Of a stretch of 64,000 bases of DNA, positions 34,867 through 45,518 are shown one piece after another. Numbering within the stretch: the stretch's first letter is position 1; the number at the start of each line of letters is the position of its first letter. The stretch covers positions 682,001-746,000 of the forward strand of contig NZ_JALPVL010000002.1 of the NCBI RefSeq assembly GCF_023544465.1. Direction: 5' to 3'. The DNA comes from Paractinoplanes maris (GTDB taxonomy: Bacteria; Actinomycetota; Actinomycetes; Mycobacteriales; Micromonosporaceae). A program made the translations under genes and the position numbers. Under the pieces are notes generated by a model, which was given only the letters and a program-made list of their open reading frames with translations, was not told where the DNA came from and did no database searches.

Positions 34867-37376
34867 GAGTTGACCTCCGACGCGAGGACCGGGCCGGGCC
34901 GGCCGGCGGAGAGCCGGACGGTCGCACCCGCGGTGACGCCGAGGCTGCGGCGCAGGGCCGACCCGGGCGAGTTGGTGGGCAGCCACACCACGCGCGGCGC
35001 CAGATCGGTGATGGCAGCCGGCAGGGTGATCGCACCCCGGTCGGTGCCGACGGTGATCGCATCGCCGTCGATGACACCGAGCGTGGCGGCCAGCTCGCGG
35101 CCGATCCGGGCGACCGGCGGCCGCGCGGTGCCCGCGAGCACCGCATCGCCCTCGGTCATCGAGCCCAGGTCGATCAGCTGGTGCCAGGTGGCCAGCACGG
35201 CTTCCTGCTCGCCGGGCTCGGGCCGCGGGCCCGCGGCGACCGCGGGGGCCACCGGACGGACCGCCTTGCTGACCGGCATGGCGCCCAGTTCCCGGCGGAT
35301 CGTCATCACGTCGCCGGTACCGAGCGTCACCTCCATCAGCGCGCCGATCGCCTCGAGCACCCGGCCGTCGGTCATCGCCGTGCTCGGCAGGACCGTGCCG
35401 AACGAGCGCAGCCGGCCCTCCCAGTCGAGGAAGGTGCCGGACTTCTCGGCCGCCGGGGCGACCGGGAAGACGACGTCGGCGCGGCGGGTGACCGCGCTGT
35501 GCCGCAGTTCGAGGCTGACCACGAAGCCGGCGTTGTCGAGGGCCTGCTCGGCCAGCCGCGGGTCGGCCAGGTCACCCGGGTCGACCCCGGCGACCAGCAG
35601 GCCGCCGAGCTGACCGGCCGCGGCCGCCGCGACGATCGCGTCGGTGTCGCGACCCGTCGTGCTGGGCAGCGCGCCCGCCTCGACCTTCCAGGCGATCGAC
35701 ATCTCGGCGCGGGCCGCCGGGTCGCTCACCGGGCGGCCGCCCGGCAGCAGGTTGGGCAGGCAACCGGCGTCGATCGCGCCGCGGTCACCGGCCCGGCGGG
35801 GCACCCACGCGAGGCGGGCACCGGTGCGGGCGGCGAGTGCGGCGGCGGCCGAGAGACCGCCGGGCACGGTGGCCAGACGCTCGCCCACGAACAGCAGAGC
35901 ACCTGGCACGGACAGCGCGGCGGCGATCGCCGGGTCCTCGGCCAGCAGCCGTGCCTCGTCGCCGGGCACCGCCGCGACCAGGGCCGCACCGAGCTTCTCG
36001 AAACCTCGGGAGAGATACGGGGCAACGGCGGTGACCTGCAGCTTCTTGCGGTTGTGACCCTTGCGCATCCGCAGGAACAGGATCGGGCACTCTTCCTCGG
36101 GCTCGAGCCCGACGATGACCGCGGACGGCGCGTCCTCGACGTCCTCGTAGGTGACGTCGGCGACCCCGGCGACCGAGGAGGCGAGGAAGTCGGCCTCCTC
36201 GGCGCTGAGCGGGCGCGACCGGAAGTCGACGTCGTTCGTGCCGAGCGCGACCCGGGCGAACTTCGCGTACGCGTACGCGTCCTCGACCGTGAGCCGGCCA
36301 CCGGTCAGCACCCCGACGCCGGCGCCCTTGGCCGCCTTGAGGCCCTCGGCCGCCGCCAGCAGCGCCTCGCTCCAGGAGACCTCGCGCAGCTCACCGGTCC
36401 GGGCGTCACGCAGCAACGGCGTCGTGATCCGGTCGGTCGCCACCTGGTACTGGAAGCCCCAGCGGCCCTTGTCGCAGTTCCACTCCTCGTTGACCGCCGG
36501 GTCGTCGCCCGCCAGCCGGCGCAGCACCTTGCCGCGGCGGTGGTCGGCGCGCATCGAGCAGCCGGCCGCGCAGTGCTCACAGGCCGTCGTGGTCGAGACC
36601 AGGTCGAACGGGCGGGCCCGGAACCGGTACTGCTCGCCGGTGAGCGCACCGACCGGGCAGATCTGGATCGTGTTGCCCGAGAAGTAGGAGTTGAAGGGGA
36701 CGTCGCCCTCGCCGTCGCCGGCCTGGCCGTCGCCCGTGCCCTCGCCGCCGAAGAAGTCGTCCCGGTAGACGTTGATCTGCTCGCCGGACGAGCGGTCCAT
36801 CAGGTCGATGAACTTGTCGCCGGCGATCTCCTCGGAGAACCGGGTGCAGCGCTGGCAGAGGATGCAGCGCTCACGGTCGAGCAGCACCTGGCTGGAGATG
36901 TGGATCGGCTTCTCGTACTCGCGCTTGTGCTCCTTGAAGCGCGAGTCGGCCCGCCCGTTGGTCATCGCCTGGTTCTGCAGCGGGCACTCGCCGCCCTTGT
37001 CGCAGGTCGGGCAGTCCAGCGGGTGGTTGGCCAGGAGCAGCTCCATCACGCCGCCCTGCGCCTTGGCCGCGACCTCGGACGTGAGCTGGGTCTTGACCAC
37101 CATGCCCTCGGCCACCGTCTGGGTGCACGAGGCGACCGGCTTGCGCTGGCCCTCGATGTCGACCAGGCACTGGCGGCAGGCGCCGGCCGGGGCCAGCAGC
37201 GGGTGGTCGCAGAACCGGGGGATCGCGATGCCCATCCGCTCGGCGACCCGGATGACCAGCTCGCCCTTCTCGGCGGTGACCTGGATGCCGTCGATCGTGA
37301 GAGTGACCGAATTAGTATCTTTCGGTTTTCCGCCGCGGTTGGGATCAGCGTCGGTCTTCTTGGCAACGTCCGTCAT
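34863..37376 (-). CDS. nuoG: NADH-quinone oxidoreductase subunit G
   Basis: 837 residues. N-terminal 2Fe-2S cysteines (56, 67, 70, 84), the His118/Cys122/125/131 motif ([14 protein letters not shown]), a 4Fe-4S motif (CILCQRC, 171-177, with CPVGAL later) and a molybdopterin-oxidoreductase-like domain starting with CEHCAAGC, which could hold the extra cluster N7. The peripheral electron-wire subunit. ATG overlaps the nuoF stop (TGATG). Confidence 0.97.
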   Translation of the reverse strand: MTDVAKKTDADPNRGGKPKDTNSVTLTIDGIQVTAEKGELVIRVAERMGIAIPRFCDHPLLAPAGACRQCLVDIEGQRKPVASCTQTVAEGMVVKTQLTSEVAAKAQGGVMELLLANHPLDCPTCDKGGECPLQNQAMTNGRADSRFKEHKREYEKPIHISSQVLLDRERCILCQRCTRFSEEIAGDKFIDLMDRSSGEQINVYRDDFFGGEGTGDGQAGDGEGDVPFNSYFSGNTIQICPVGALTGEQYRFRARPFDLVSTTTACEHCAAGCSMRADHRRGKVLRRLAGDDPAVNEEWNCDKGRWGFQYQVATDRITTPLLRDARTGELREVSWSEALLAAAEGLKAAKGAGVGVLTGGRLTVEDAYAYAKFARVALGTNDVDFRSRPLSAEEADFLASSVAGVADVTYEDVEDAPSAVIVGLEPEEECPILFLRMRKGHNRKKLQVTAVAPYLSRGFEKLGAALVAAVPGDEARLLAEDPAIAAALSVPGALLFVGERLATVPGGLSAAAALAARTGARLAWVPRRAGDRGAIDAGCLPNLLPGGRPVSDPAARAEMSIAWKVEAGALPSTTGRDTDAIVAAAAAGQLGGLLVAGVDPGDLADPRLAEQALDNAGFVVSLELRHSAVTRRADVVFPVAPAAEKSGTFLDWEGRLRSFGTVLPSTAMTDGRVLEAIGALMEVTLGTGDVMTIRRELGAMPVSKAVRPVAPAVAAGPRPEPGEQEAVLATWHQLIDLGSMTEGDAVLAGTARPPVARIGRELAATLGVIDGDAITVGTDRGAITLPAAITDLAPRVVWLPTNSPGSALRRSLGVTAGATVRLSAGRPGPVLASEVNS

Positions 37377-38692
37377 CAGTGAGCTCCAACCAGAGCCTTG
37401 GCGGACAGCCGCGGAGCGGTCCGGCCCTCGATGTAGTCCAGGTAGTCCTGGCGGAAGAACTTCAGGGTCGACATGACCGGCGTCGCGGCGCCGTCGCCCA
37501 GGCCGCAGAACGACCGGCCGAAGATGTTGTCGGCGGTGTCCTGCAGGGTGTCGAGGTCCTGGTGGGTGCCCTCACCGGAGAGGATCCGGCGGTAGGTCCG
37601 CACCATCCAGTAGTTGCCCTCGCGGCACGGGGTGCACTTGCCGCACGACTCGTGGTGATAGAACTCGAGCCACCGCCAGGTCGCATAGACCGGGCAGTCC
37701 TGGTCGCTGAAGATCTGCATCGCCGTGGTGCCCAGGATCGACCCGGCCGCCGCGACGCCCTCGAAGTCCATCGCGGTGTCGATGTGCTCGGCCGTGAGCA
37801 GCGGGGTCGACGAGCCGCCGGGGGTCCAGAACTTCAGGTTGTGGCCGGGCTGCATGCCGCCGGCCAGCTCGATGAGCTCCCGCAGCGTGATGCCGAGACC
37901 GCACTCGTACTGGCCGGGGTTGGCGATCCGGCCGGAGAGCGAATAGATCATCGGGCCGGACGACTTCTCGGTGCCCATGCTCTTCCACCACTCGGGACCG
38001 CCGAGCACGATGTACGGCACCGAGGCGATGGTGCCGACGTTGTTGACCACCGTGGGGCTGGCGTAGAGGCCGGCGATCGCCGGGAAGGGCGGACGCAGCC
38101 GGGGCTGGCCGCGGAAGCCCTCGAGCGAGTCGAGCAGTGCCGTCTCCTCGCCGCAGATGTAGGCGCCGGCGCCGCTGTGCACCACCAGTTCGAGGTCGAA
38201 GCCCGAGCCCAGGATGTTGGTGCCGAGGTAGCCCTTGGCCTTGGCCTCGGCCACGGCGTGGCGCAGCCGGCGGGCCGCGTGCACGGCCTCACCGCGGATG
38301 TAGATGAAGGCCCGGTTGGCCCGGATCGCGTAGGCCGCGATGATCGCCCCTTCGACCAGCGAGTGCGGGTCGTAGGTCATCAGCGGCAGGTCCTTGCAGG
38401 TGCCCGGCTCGCCCTCGTCGGCGTTGATGACGAGGTAGTGCGGCTTGCCGTCCCCCTGCGGGATGAAGCCCCACTTCAGACCGGTCGGGAATCCCGCGCC
38501 GCCACGGCCGCGCAGACCCGAGTCCTTGATCAGCTGGATCAGGTCGTCGGGGTGGACGTCGAGGGCCTTGCGGAGCGCCGCGTAGCCGTCGAGTCGCTCG
38601 TAGACCTCCATCTTCCAGGCGTCCGGCGACAGCCAGCGCTTGGTCAGGACGGGGGTCAGCTTCTGGAGAATCTCACGCCGGGGCTGAGTCAC
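37376..38692 (-). CDS. nuoF: NADH-quinone oxidoreductase subunit F
   Basis: 438 residues from GTG 38692, which overlaps the nuoE stop and has an AAGGAGG site inside the end of nuoE; the ATG at 38728 is poorer. NADH/FMN-binding [13 protein letters not shown] (~62-74) and [14 protein letters not shown], with the N3 4Fe-4S motif [12 protein letters not shown]. Entry point of electrons from NADH. Confidence 0.97.
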   Translation of the reverse strand: MTQPRREILQKLTPVLTKRWLSPDAWKMEVYERLDGYAALRKALDVHPDDLIQLIKDSGLRGRGGAGFPTGLKWGFIPQGDGKPHYLVINADEGEPGTCKDLPLMTYDPHSLVEGAIIAAYAIRANRAFIYIRGEAVHAARRLRHAVAEAKAKGYLGTNILGSGFDLELVVHSGAGAYICGEETALLDSLEGFRGQPRLRPPFPAIAGLYASPTVVNNVGTIASVPYIVLGGPEWWKSMGTEKSSGPMIYSLSGRIANPGQYECGLGITLRELIELAGGMQPGHNLKFWTPGGSSTPLLTAEHIDTAMDFEGVAAAGSILGTTAMQIFSDQDCPVYATWRWLEFYHHESCGKCTPCREGNYWMVRTYRRILSGEGTHQDLDTLQDTADNIFGRSFCGLGDGAATPVMSTLKFFRQDYLDYIEGRTAPRLSAKALVGAH

Positions 38693-39858
38693 TTCTCCTC
38701 CTTCTCGCCGCGGGGCACGTTCTGCCATCCCGGGTTGGGGTCCGTGCCGCCGGACTTCCGGTCGGCTGCCTCGCGGCTGACGATGCTTTCGCCGCGCTCG
38801 GTGTCGCCGGCCGGCTTGCCGTCGCCGGCAGTCTCGTTGGCGGCGGCACCGGCTGCCTCGGCCGGGTTGGTGGCCACCGGCTTCTTCTCGTCGGTCGTCC
38901 CCGTGCGGTCCGGGGTGCTCGCGTCGGGGTTGCGCGTCTCCGCCGTACGGGTCTCAGGGTCCTTGACGTCGCCGGTGGTGACCGGTTGGCCGGCGTTGTC
39001 GGTGGCCTGCTTGGCCGAACGGCGCTCGACGACCTCCTCGACCTTGCCGGCCGCCGCCTTGACCGCGCTCGCGGCCTTGTCGACAACCGTCGCGACCTTG
39101 CCCCGGTTCTCCGTGCGGGCTTCCTCGCGCGGAGAAGGCTTGGTCTTGGTGATCGGGGTGTCGGGGTTGAAGTCGGCCACCGCCACACCGTGCTCCTGGG
39201 CCAGCGTCACCCCGCGCAGCGTGGGCGCCCCGGCCGGGCCGTCGGCCACCGCGCCCTCGCGGAGGTCGTCGAAACCGGCCAGCTGGGTCTGCATCTCCTT
39301 GAGCGAGCAGATGCGCGCGCCCCGGGTGGGCGTCGGCCGCTCACCGGAGCGCAGCTTGTCGACCAGGCCGACCGCCGTCTCGGGCGTGGCCTGGTCGACC
39401 GCGAAGTCGTAGTTGACCGTCACCACCGGCGCGTAGTCGCAGGCGGCCAGGCACTCGGCGTGCTCCAGCGTGATGCGGCCGTCGGCCGTGGTCTCGTCGT
39501 GCCCGACACCGAGGTGCTCGGACAACTGGTCGTAGACCTCCTGGCCGCCCAGCACGTTGCACAGGGTGTTGGTGCAGACGCTGACCAGGTATTCGCCGGT
39601 GGGCCGGCGCTTGTACATCGTGTAGAACGTGGCGACCGCGCCGACCTGGGCCTTGTTGATGCCCAGCACCTCGGCGCAGAAGGCCACGCCGTTGGGGCTG
39701 ACGTGCCCCTCCTCGGTCTGCACCAGGTGCAGCAGCGGGAGCAGCGCCGAGCGGCTGCGGCCCTCGGGGTAGCGCGCGATGATCTCGAGCGCCGCCGGCA
39801 GCAGGCGCTCAGCCAGGGGGGACGCGGCGGGGGAGAATTCGAGCTTGGTGTCGGTCAT
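38689..39858 (-). CDS. nuoE: NADH-quinone oxidoreductase subunit E with long C-terminal extension
   Basis: 389 residues. The thioredoxin-like core (~1-245) carries the 2Fe-2S cysteines 95, 100, 136 and 140 (CTNTLC, CLAAC). Beyond ~245 is a ~145-residue tail rich in Ala, Thr, Glu and Lys, with a predicted short helix (KVATVVDKAASAVKAAAGKV) and then disordered sequence. Typical NuoE is 160-250 residues. The ATG is 1 nt from the nuoD stop region and the gene continues the operon. Confidence 0.95.
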   Translation of the reverse strand: MTDTKLEFSPAASPLAERLLPAALEIIARYPEGRSRSALLPLLHLVQTEEGHVSPNGVAFCAEVLGINKAQVGAVATFYTMYKRRPTGEYLVSVCTNTLCNVLGGQEVYDQLSEHLGVGHDETTADGRITLEHAECLAACDYAPVVTVNYDFAVDQATPETAVGLVDKLRSGERPTPTRGARICSLKEMQTQLAGFDDLREGAVADGPAGAPTLRGVTLAQEHGVAVADFNPDTPITKTKPSPREEARTENRGKVATVVDKAASAVKAAAGKVEEVVERRSAKQATDNAGQPVTTGDVKDPETRTAETRNPDASTPDRTGTTDEKKPVATNPAEAAGAAANETAGDGKPAGDTERGESIVSREAADRKSGGTDPNPGWQNVPRGEKEEK

Positions 39859-41183
39859 CAGCGGTCACAACCACCCATCACGGGGTCCAGGGACGCACCG
39901 CCGGCGATCACGTCGGCCAGCAGGGCGCCTTCGGCCATCGCGGGGATGGCCTGGAGATTCACGAAGCTCGGGTCCCGCATGTGGACCCGGTAGGGATGGG
40001 TGCCGCCGTCCGAGACAGCGTGCACACCCAGCTCGCCCCGCGGGTGCTCGATCGAGACGTAGACCTGCCCCGCCGGCACCCGGAAGCCCTCGGTGACGAG
40101 CTTGAAGTGGTGGATGAGCGACTCCATCGACTGGCCCATGATCTTGGCCACGTGCTCGAGCGAGTTGCCCATGCCGTCGAGACCGACGGCCAGCTGCGCG
40201 GGCCAGGCGATCTTCTTGTCGGCCACGAAGATCGGGCCGGGCCGCAGCTTGTCGAGCGCCTGCTCCACGATCTTGAGCGACTCCCGGATCTCGGCCAGGC
40301 GCACCTGGTACCGGCCCCAGACGTCGGCCGTCGTCGCGGTCGGCACGTCGAACTCGTACTCCTCGTAACCGCAGTACGGCATCGTCTTGCGCTGGTCCCA
40401 GGCCAGGCCCGAGGCCCGCAGCACCGGGCCGGTCACGCCGAGCGCGATGCAGCCGGTGACGTCGAGGATGGCCACGCCCTGGGTGCGCTGCTGCCAGATG
40501 ACCTGGCCGGAGAGCATGTCCTCGTACTCCTTGAGCTTCTTGGGCAGGTAGACCAGGAAGTCGCGGATCTTTTTGATCGCCGAGTCGGGGATGTCCTGCG
40601 CGACGCCGCCCGGGCGGAAGTACGCGTGGTTCATCCGCAGGCCGGTGGTCTCCTCGAAGATGTCGAGGATGTACTCCCGCTCGCGGAAGCCGTACAGCAT
40701 CATCGAGATGGCGCCGAGCTCCATGCCCGTGGTGGCCAGCCAGACCAGGTGCGACGAGATCCGGTTGAGCTCCATGAAGAGCACCCGGATCGTGTTGGCC
40801 CGCTCGGTGATCTGATCGGTGATGCCCAGCAGCTTCTCGACCGCGAGGCAGTAGCCGGCCTCGTTGAACAGCGGCGCCAGATAGTCGGCGCGGGTCACGA
40901 AGGTCGTGCCCTGCGTCCAGTTGCGGTATTCGAGGTTCTTCTCGATGCCGGTGTGCAGGTAACCGACGACCGGCCGGACCTCCTGGACCGTCTCGCCCTC
41001 GAGCTCGAGGACGAGCCGCAGCACACCGTGGGTCGACGGGTGCTGCGGACCCATGTTGACGACGATCTTCTCGTTGCTCAGCGGGTCGACACTGCCGGTG
41101 ACGGTGTCCCAGTCGCCACCGGTGACCGTGAAGACGCGGCCCTCGGTGGTCTCTCGCTCGCTCGCGTATCCGGACTGTGTCAT
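39858..41183 (-). CDS. nuoD: NADH-quinone oxidoreductase subunit D
   Basis: 441 residues. [22 protein letters not shown] near residue 44 (quoted only in its core QHPSTHG) and the C-terminal DPVMGGCDR define the 49-kDa hydrogenase-derived subunit that lines the quinone pocket. NuoC and NuoD are separate here. ATG overlaps the nuoC stop (ATGA). Confidence 0.97.
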   Translation of the reverse strand: MTQSGYASERETTEGRVFTVTGGDWDTVTGSVDPLSNEKIVVNMGPQHPSTHGVLRLVLELEGETVQEVRPVVGYLHTGIEKNLEYRNWTQGTTFVTRADYLAPLFNEAGYCLAVEKLLGITDQITERANTIRVLFMELNRISSHLVWLATTGMELGAISMMLYGFREREYILDIFEETTGLRMNHAYFRPGGVAQDIPDSAIKKIRDFLVYLPKKLKEYEDMLSGQVIWQQRTQGVAILDVTGCIALGVTGPVLRASGLAWDQRKTMPYCGYEEYEFDVPTATTADVWGRYQVRLAEIRESLKIVEQALDKLRPGPIFVADKKIAWPAQLAVGLDGMGNSLEHVAKIMGQSMESLIHHFKLVTEGFRVPAGQVYVSIEHPRGELGVHAVSDGGTHPYRVHMRDPSFVNLQAIPAMAEGALLADVIAGGASLDPVMGGCDR

Positions 41184-41908
41184 TGGTAGACCCTCCGCTG
41201 GTCAGGAGGCGGAATCTCGGCGCCCTTGTACTCGACGGGCACGCCGCCGAGCGGATAGTCCTTGCGCTGCGGGTGGCCCTCCCAGTCGTCCGGCATGAGA
41301 ACCCGCGTCAGGTTCGGGTGACCCGTGAAGATCACTCCGAACATGTCGTACGTCTCCCGCTCCTGCCAGTCGGCGGTCGGGTAGATGGAGGTGACGCTCG
41401 GGACCGAACCACCGGCCGGGACGGCGACCTCGAGGCGCACGCGCCGGCGGTAGGTCATCGACGCCAGGTGGTAGGTCACGTGCAGGCGGCGCGCGTCGCT
41501 GTTCAGGTAGTCCACGCCGGACACCGACGAGCACAGCTCGAAGCGCAGCGACTCGTCGTCCCGCATGATCTGCGCGACCTCGGCGATGCGCTCGGGCTTG
41601 ATGTGCAGGGTCAGCTCGTCCCGGTCGACGACCACCTTCTCGATGGCGTCGGCGAAGCCCGGGTACGCCTCCTCGAGCGCGTCGGTGACCTCGTCGAAGT
41701 ACCCGCCGTAGGGCTTCGGGGTGCCGACCACCTCGGCGTGCCGGCGGACCAGGCCGCCGAAACCGGAGACGTCACCGGTGCCGGTGATCCCGAACATGCC
41801 CTTGCGCGGGCTCGACGGCACCTGGGCCGGCGCGTCGAAGTCGGCGCCGACCGGGTCGGCGCTGACCGGCACACCACCGGTGCTGGTCTCGTTGGGTTCG
41901 ATCGTCAC
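41180..41908 (-). CDS. nuoC: NADH-quinone oxidoreductase subunit C
   Basis: 242 residues from a GTG overlapping the nuoB stop (GTGA). The 30-kDa domain (~75-225) has the signature [20 protein letters not shown] followed by [18 protein letters not shown]. An ~60-residue N-terminal extension is low in complexity. Peripheral arm scaffold between NuoD and NuoI. Confidence 0.96.
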   Translation of the reverse strand: MTIEPNETSTGGVPVSADPVGADFDAPAQVPSSPRKGMFGITGTGDVSGFGGLVRRHAEVVGTPKPYGGYFDEVTDALEEAYPGFADAIEKVVVDRDELTLHIKPERIAEVAQIMRDDESLRFELCSSVSGVDYLNSDARRLHVTYHLASMTYRRRVRLEVAVPAGGSVPSVTSIYPTADWQERETYDMFGVIFTGHPNLTRVLMPDDWEGHPQRKDYPLGGVPVEYKGAEIPPPDQRRVYQ

Positions 41909-42576
41909 TTGCCCTCCTCCCGGAGGTGGGGCTGAAGCTTCATCCAGTTCTCGATGCGCAGCTGCTCCTCGCGGCCTTCCTTGACCGCCTGGGTCCACTC
42001 CGCACGCCGGACCTTGTCGACCCGGTACGACGACGGCATCGCGCCCGCGGCGACGATCGGCATCTTGCCCTCGGCCTTGCGGGCCTCCAGCATCTTCTTG
42101 CCGTTCGGGCCGAGCGGGGCGGCCATGACCTTCTCGCGCATCTTGAGGATGGCGTCGATCAGCATCTCGGGCCGGGGCGGGCAGCCGGGCAGGTAGATGT
42201 CGACCGGCACGATGTGGTCGACGCCCTGCACGATCGCGTAGTTGTTGAACATGCCGCCGGACGAGGCGCACACGCCCATCGAGATGACCGAGCGCGGCTC
42301 GGGCATCTGGTCGTAGATCTGGCGGACGACCGGCGCCATCTTCTGGCTCACCCGGCCGGCCACGATCATCAGGTCGGCCTGGCGGGGCGAGGCCCGGAAG
42401 ACCTCCATGCCCCAGCGGCCGAGGTCGTAGTGCGGTCCGCCGGCGGCCATCATCTCGATGGCGCAGCAGGCCAGACCGAAGGTCGCGCCCCAGAACGAGG
42501 ACTTACGAGCCCAGTTCGAGAGCTTCTCGACGGAGGTGAGCAGGATTCCCGCAGGAAGTTTCTCTTCGATACCCAT
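41905..42576 (-). CDS. nuoB: NADH-quinone oxidoreductase subunit B
   Basis: 223 residues. Adjacent Cys37-Cys38 in [10 protein letters not shown], Cys103 and Cys132 ([10 protein letters not shown]) ligate cluster N2, the last before quinone. Somewhat longer at the C-terminus than E. coli NuoB. Starts 38 nt after nuoA. Confidence 0.97.
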   Translation of the reverse strand: MGIEEKLPAGILLTSVEKLSNWARKSSFWGATFGLACCAIEMMAAGGPHYDLGRWGMEVFRASPRQADLMIVAGRVSQKMAPVVRQIYDQMPEPRSVISMGVCASSGGMFNNYAIVQGVDHIVPVDIYLPGCPPRPEMLIDAILKMREKVMAAPLGPNGKKMLEARKAEGKMPIVAAGAMPSSYRVDKVRRAEWTQAVKEGREEQLRIENWMKLQPHLREEGK

Positions 42577-42614
42577 GACACTGTGCCTTTTCGCTTAAGC
42601 CCAATGGAACAGGG

Positions 42615-42980
42615 TCAGTCCCAGTTGAGTCCGCCACGTCGCCACACGTACGTGTAGGCGATGAAGACGGTGACGATGAAGAGGACCATCTCGACGAATC
42701 CGAACAGGCCCAGCGCTCCGAAGCTGACGGCCCACGGATACAGGAAGATGGTCTCGATGTCGAAGATGATGAAGAGCATCGCGGTCAGGTAGAACTTCAC
42801 CGGGAACCGGCCGCCGCCGACCGGCTGCGGAGCCGGTTCGATGCCACACTCGTACGCGTCGAGTTTGGCGCGGTTGTAGCGGTGCGGGCCGACGATCGGC
42901 GCGATCGACACCGAGAACAACGCGAAGAGCGCGCCGAGGATCAGTAACCCGACGATCGGGACGTAGGGATTGACCGTCAT
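42615..42980 (-). CDS. nuoA: NADH-quinone oxidoreductase subunit A
   Basis: 121 residues with three membrane helices and the signature KLDAYECGIEP. First gene of the nuo operon, with an AGGAG site 5-6 nt before the ATG. Follows the reductase gene by 70 nt in the same direction, so transcription may continue into it. Confidence 0.97.
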   Translation of the reverse strand: MTVNPYVPIVGLLILGALFALFSVSIAPIVGPHRYNRAKLDAYECGIEPAPQPVGGGRFPVKFYLTAMLFIIFDIETIFLYPWAVSFGALGLFGFVEMVLFIVTVFIAYTYVWRRGGLNWD

Positions 42981-43050
42981 CGTTTCTCCTGCTCGACTAT
43001 TAGCCGGTTAACACTATTAGTCCGTTTTGACCTATATGCGGGCGGGGTGC
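42981..43050 (-). promoter_or_regulatory. nuo operon leader with 17-bp-spaced direct repeat
   Basis: A 70-nt, unusually AT-rich gap before nuoA. ACTATTAG occurs at 42996-43003 and 43013-43020, same orientation, 17 bp apart, with a GTTAAC palindrome between. On the coding strand these read CTAATAGT and could be -10 elements or activator half-sites. Confidence 0.5.
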
Positions 43051-44346
43051 TCATACGGCCGGAGCAACCTTGGTGAGGCCGTTGATCACCCGGTCCATCG
43101 CGTCGCCGCCGCGCGGGTCGGTGAGGTTGGCCAGCAGTTTCAGAACGAACCGCATCAGCATGGGGTGCGGCATGCCGTGTTTGGTGGCGATCCGCATGAT
43201 CTGCGGGTTGCCGATCAACTTCACGAAGACGCCACCGAGCCGGTAATAGCCGCCGAACCGCAGGCTGAGCTCCGCCGGATAGGCCCGCAACGCCCGCTCA
43301 CGATCCGCCCCGGCAGGACGGGCGAGCGCCTGGACGGCGACCTCGGCCGCCAGTTCGCCGCTCTCCATGGCGTAGGCGATGCCCTCGCCGTTCATCGGGT
43401 TGACCATGCCGCCCGAGTCGCCGACCAGCATCAGGCCCCGGGTGTAATGCGGAACCCGGTTGAAGCCCATCGGCAGCGCGGCGCCCAGGATCGGCCCGTC
43501 CGCGTTCGACTCGTCGCGCATGCCCCAGTCGGCCGGCGTCCCGGCCAGCCAGTCGGTGAGCATCGCGCGGTAATTGGTCTTACCGAACGCGCTGGAGCTG
43601 TTGAGGATGCCGAGACCCACATTCACCCGGCCGTCGCCCAGGCCGAAGATCCAGCCATACCCGGGAAGCAGGCGGTTGCGGTCGGACGCACTGCGCAGCT
43701 CGAGCCAGGACTCGAGGTAGTCGTCGTCGGCGCGGACCGGCGAGTGGTAATAGCGCCGGACGGCCACGCCCAGCGGGCGGTCGTCGCGCTTGGTCAGGCC
43801 CATCGCGATCGGCAGCTTGCCCGAGACGCCGTCCGCGGCGATCACCAGCGGGGCTCGGAACTCCACGGGCTCCTTCTCGGGGCCGACCTTGGCCTGCACC
43901 CCGATCGCCCGGCCGTCGTCGTCGAGCACCGGGCCGGTCACGTTTACACCGGTCCGCAGCATGACGCCTGCCTCGACGGCCCGGCGCGCGAGCAGGTCGT
44001 CGAAGTCGAGGCGCGTGCGGACCAGGCCGTAGTTGGGGAAGCTGGCGAGATCGGGCCAGTCGAGCTCGAGGCGGACGCCGCCACCGATCACCCGCAGGCC
44101 CTTGTTCTGCAGCCAGCCGGCCTTCTCCGAGGTGTCGATGCCCATCCGCACCAACTGACGGACGGCACGCGGGGTCAGCCCGTCGCCGCAGACCTTCTCC
44201 CGCGGGAATTCGGTCTTTTCCAGCAGCAGGACGCGAAGTCCGTGCCGCGCCATGTGATAGGCCGCCGCTGAGCCACCTGGACCGGCCCCGACGACGATGA
44301 CATCAGCCTCGTCGGCGATGAGTCCGGATGGTACTTGGTTGCGCAC
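43051..44346 (-). CDS. Geranylgeranyl reductase family protein, MenJ-like
   Basis: 431 residues from a GTG with a GGAGG site 6 nt upstream. FAD-binding Rossmann motif VIVVGAGPGGSAAAYHMARH at ~16 and the family's second motif GLMLVGDSGGMVNPMNGEGI. In mycobacteria the homologue beside menG (MenJ) saturates one isoprene unit of menaquinone; the same neighbours here support that role. Alternative: reduction of lipid or carotenoid polyprenyl chains. A Rex-type operator lies just upstream. Confidence 0.85.
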   Translation of the reverse strand: MRNQVPSGLIADEADVIVVGAGPGGSAAAYHMARHGLRVLLLEKTEFPREKVCGDGLTPRAVRQLVRMGIDTSEKAGWLQNKGLRVIGGGVRLELDWPDLASFPNYGLVRTRLDFDDLLARRAVEAGVMLRTGVNVTGPVLDDDGRAIGVQAKVGPEKEPVEFRAPLVIAADGVSGKLPIAMGLTKRDDRPLGVAVRRYYHSPVRADDDYLESWLELRSASDRNRLLPGYGWIFGLGDGRVNVGLGILNSSSAFGKTNYRAMLTDWLAGTPADWGMRDESNADGPILGAALPMGFNRVPHYTRGLMLVGDSGGMVNPMNGEGIAYAMESGELAAEVAVQALARPAGADRERALRAYPAELSLRFGGYYRLGGVFVKLIGNPQIMRIATKHGMPHPMLMRFVLKLLANLTDPRGGDAMDRVINGLTKVAPAV

Positions 44347-44370
44347 ACCACACCTCCGTCTCCCAACGGC

Positions 44371-44388
44371 TCGTGAAACAGTTCACAA
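44371..44388 (-). promoter_or_regulatory. Candidate Rex operator (ROP) upstream of the reductase/nuo genes
   Basis: On the coding strand TTGTGAACTGTTTCACGA; its inner 16 nt match the Streptomyces Rex consensus TGTGAACNNNTTCACA at 12 of 13 defined positions. It ends 25 nt before the reductase GTG. Rex represses respiratory genes until the NADH/NAD+ ratio rises. Confidence 0.65.
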
Positions 44389-44443
44389 GCGCGCCAAGTC
44401 GGAGTCTAGGACGGCCATCGAAGGTCGTTCCGGTAAGGGAACC

Positions 44444-44713
44444 CTAACTGTTTCCGCCGGGTGACGCGTTGTCCGCGAGCACCCGGTCGGCGGCCTCCCG
44501 GGCCTCTCCGTCGAGGTACTCGCGGAAGTTGCCGTCCAGGGCCTTGTCCAGCGCCACGATCAGGCTGTCGACCAGTTCCTGGGCCAGCTCGGGGTCCTGC
44601 GCGGCGACCAGGCGGAGGCGGGTGGCGAGCTCCATGCCGCGGCGCTCACCGGCGTCGCTCTCGTCGATCGCGATGTCGATGTCGGTGTCTTCGAGGTGCC
44701 CGATCGTCGTCAT
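44444..44713 (-). CDS. Small acidic hypothetical protein between menG and menJ-like genes
   Basis: 89 residues from the ATG at 44713 (a TTG four codons earlier is the alternative). Acidic N-terminus (HLEDTDIDIAIDES), then two amphipathic helices (ELATRLRLVAAQDPELAQEL and DSLIVALDKALDGNF) and a flexible tail. No membrane segment or cysteine. No family recognised. It lies within a run of leftward menaquinone/nuo genes with gaps of ~100 nt on both sides. Confidence 0.65.
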   Translation of the reverse strand: MTTIGHLEDTDIDIAIDESDAGERRGMELATRLRLVAAQDPELAQELVDSLIVALDKALDGNFREYLDGEAREAADRVLADNASPGGNS

Positions 44714-44822
44714 GAATCGAGCCAAGCACCGCCCGGCGCGTTTTGGGGCCGAAGCGCGCTTTTACCCTCTTTCGGCCCCCAAGGCCGCACCGGGCAGATC
44801 CGGCCCGGCCCGGAGCCGGGGC

Positions 44823-45518
44823 TCAGGCCTTGGTCGCCCGGTGCAGAGCCACGATGCCGCCGCTCAGGTTCCGCCAGCCCACGCGGCTCCACGGCCCCGC
44901 CCCGGCCACCCGCGCGGCCAGTCCCCGCTGGTCGGGCCAGGCGCGGATCGATTCGGCGAGATAGACGTACGCGTCGGGGTTGCTCGACACGCTGCGGGCC
45001 ACCGCCGGCAGCGAGCGCATGACGTACTGCATGTAGACGGTGTGGAAGGGCGCGAAGGTCGGGTGGCTGAACTCGCAGACGACCAGCCGCCCACCGGGCC
45101 GGGTGACCCGGCCGAGCTCCCGCAGCGCGCCCTCGACGTCGACGACGTTGCGCAGGGCGAAGGAGATCGTGACCGCGTCGAAGGTCTCGTCGGCGAACGG
45201 CAGCCGTAGCGCGTCCCCGGCGACCAGCGGCACCTCCGGCCGCGCCCGGCGCCCGGCGCGCAACATGCCGGTGGACAGGTCGGCCCCCACCGCGAACGCG
45301 CCCGAGCGCCCCAGTTCCTCGGTCGAGATGCCGGTGCCCGCACCCACATCCAGCACGCGCTCGCCCGGCCGCAGCCCCAGCGCGGCCCGGGTGGCCCGCC
45401 GCCATCCCCGGTCCTGCCCGAAGGCCAGCACCGTGTTGGTCAGGTCGTACCGCTCGGCCACGCCGTCGAACATCTCGGCGACCTCGTGCGGCTGCTTGTC
45501 CAGGTCTGCGCGCGTCAC
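44823..45518 (-). CDS. menG: Demethylmenaquinone methyltransferase
   Basis: 231 residues from GTG 45518. SAM-binding DVGAGTGI (57-64) and the UbiE/MenG signatures [20 protein letters not shown] (~16-35) and [13 protein letters not shown]. It adds the ring methyl in the last step of menaquinone synthesis. The 320-nt leader contains a strong hairpin, so expression may be attenuated or it may be separated from mqnC by termination. Confidence 0.93.
   Translation of the reverse strand: MTRADLDKQPHEVAEMFDGVAERYDLTNTVLAFGQDRGWRRATRAALGLRPGERVLDVGAGTGISTEELGRSGAFAVGADLSTGMLRAGRRARPEVPLVAGDALRLPFADETFDAVTISFALRNVVDVEGALRELGRVTRPGGRLVVCEFSHPTFAPFHTVYMQYVMRSLPAVARSVSSNPDAYVYLAESIRAWPDQRGLAARVAGAGPWSRVGWRNLSGGIVALHRATKA

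Noticed and set aside
35181-37382. Very long open frames antisense to nuoG, nuoF, nuoN and other nuo genes
   Set aside because: They lie entirely opposite well-recognised genes, have Arg/Gly/Val-biased composition without domains, and are expected in DNA of this GC content.
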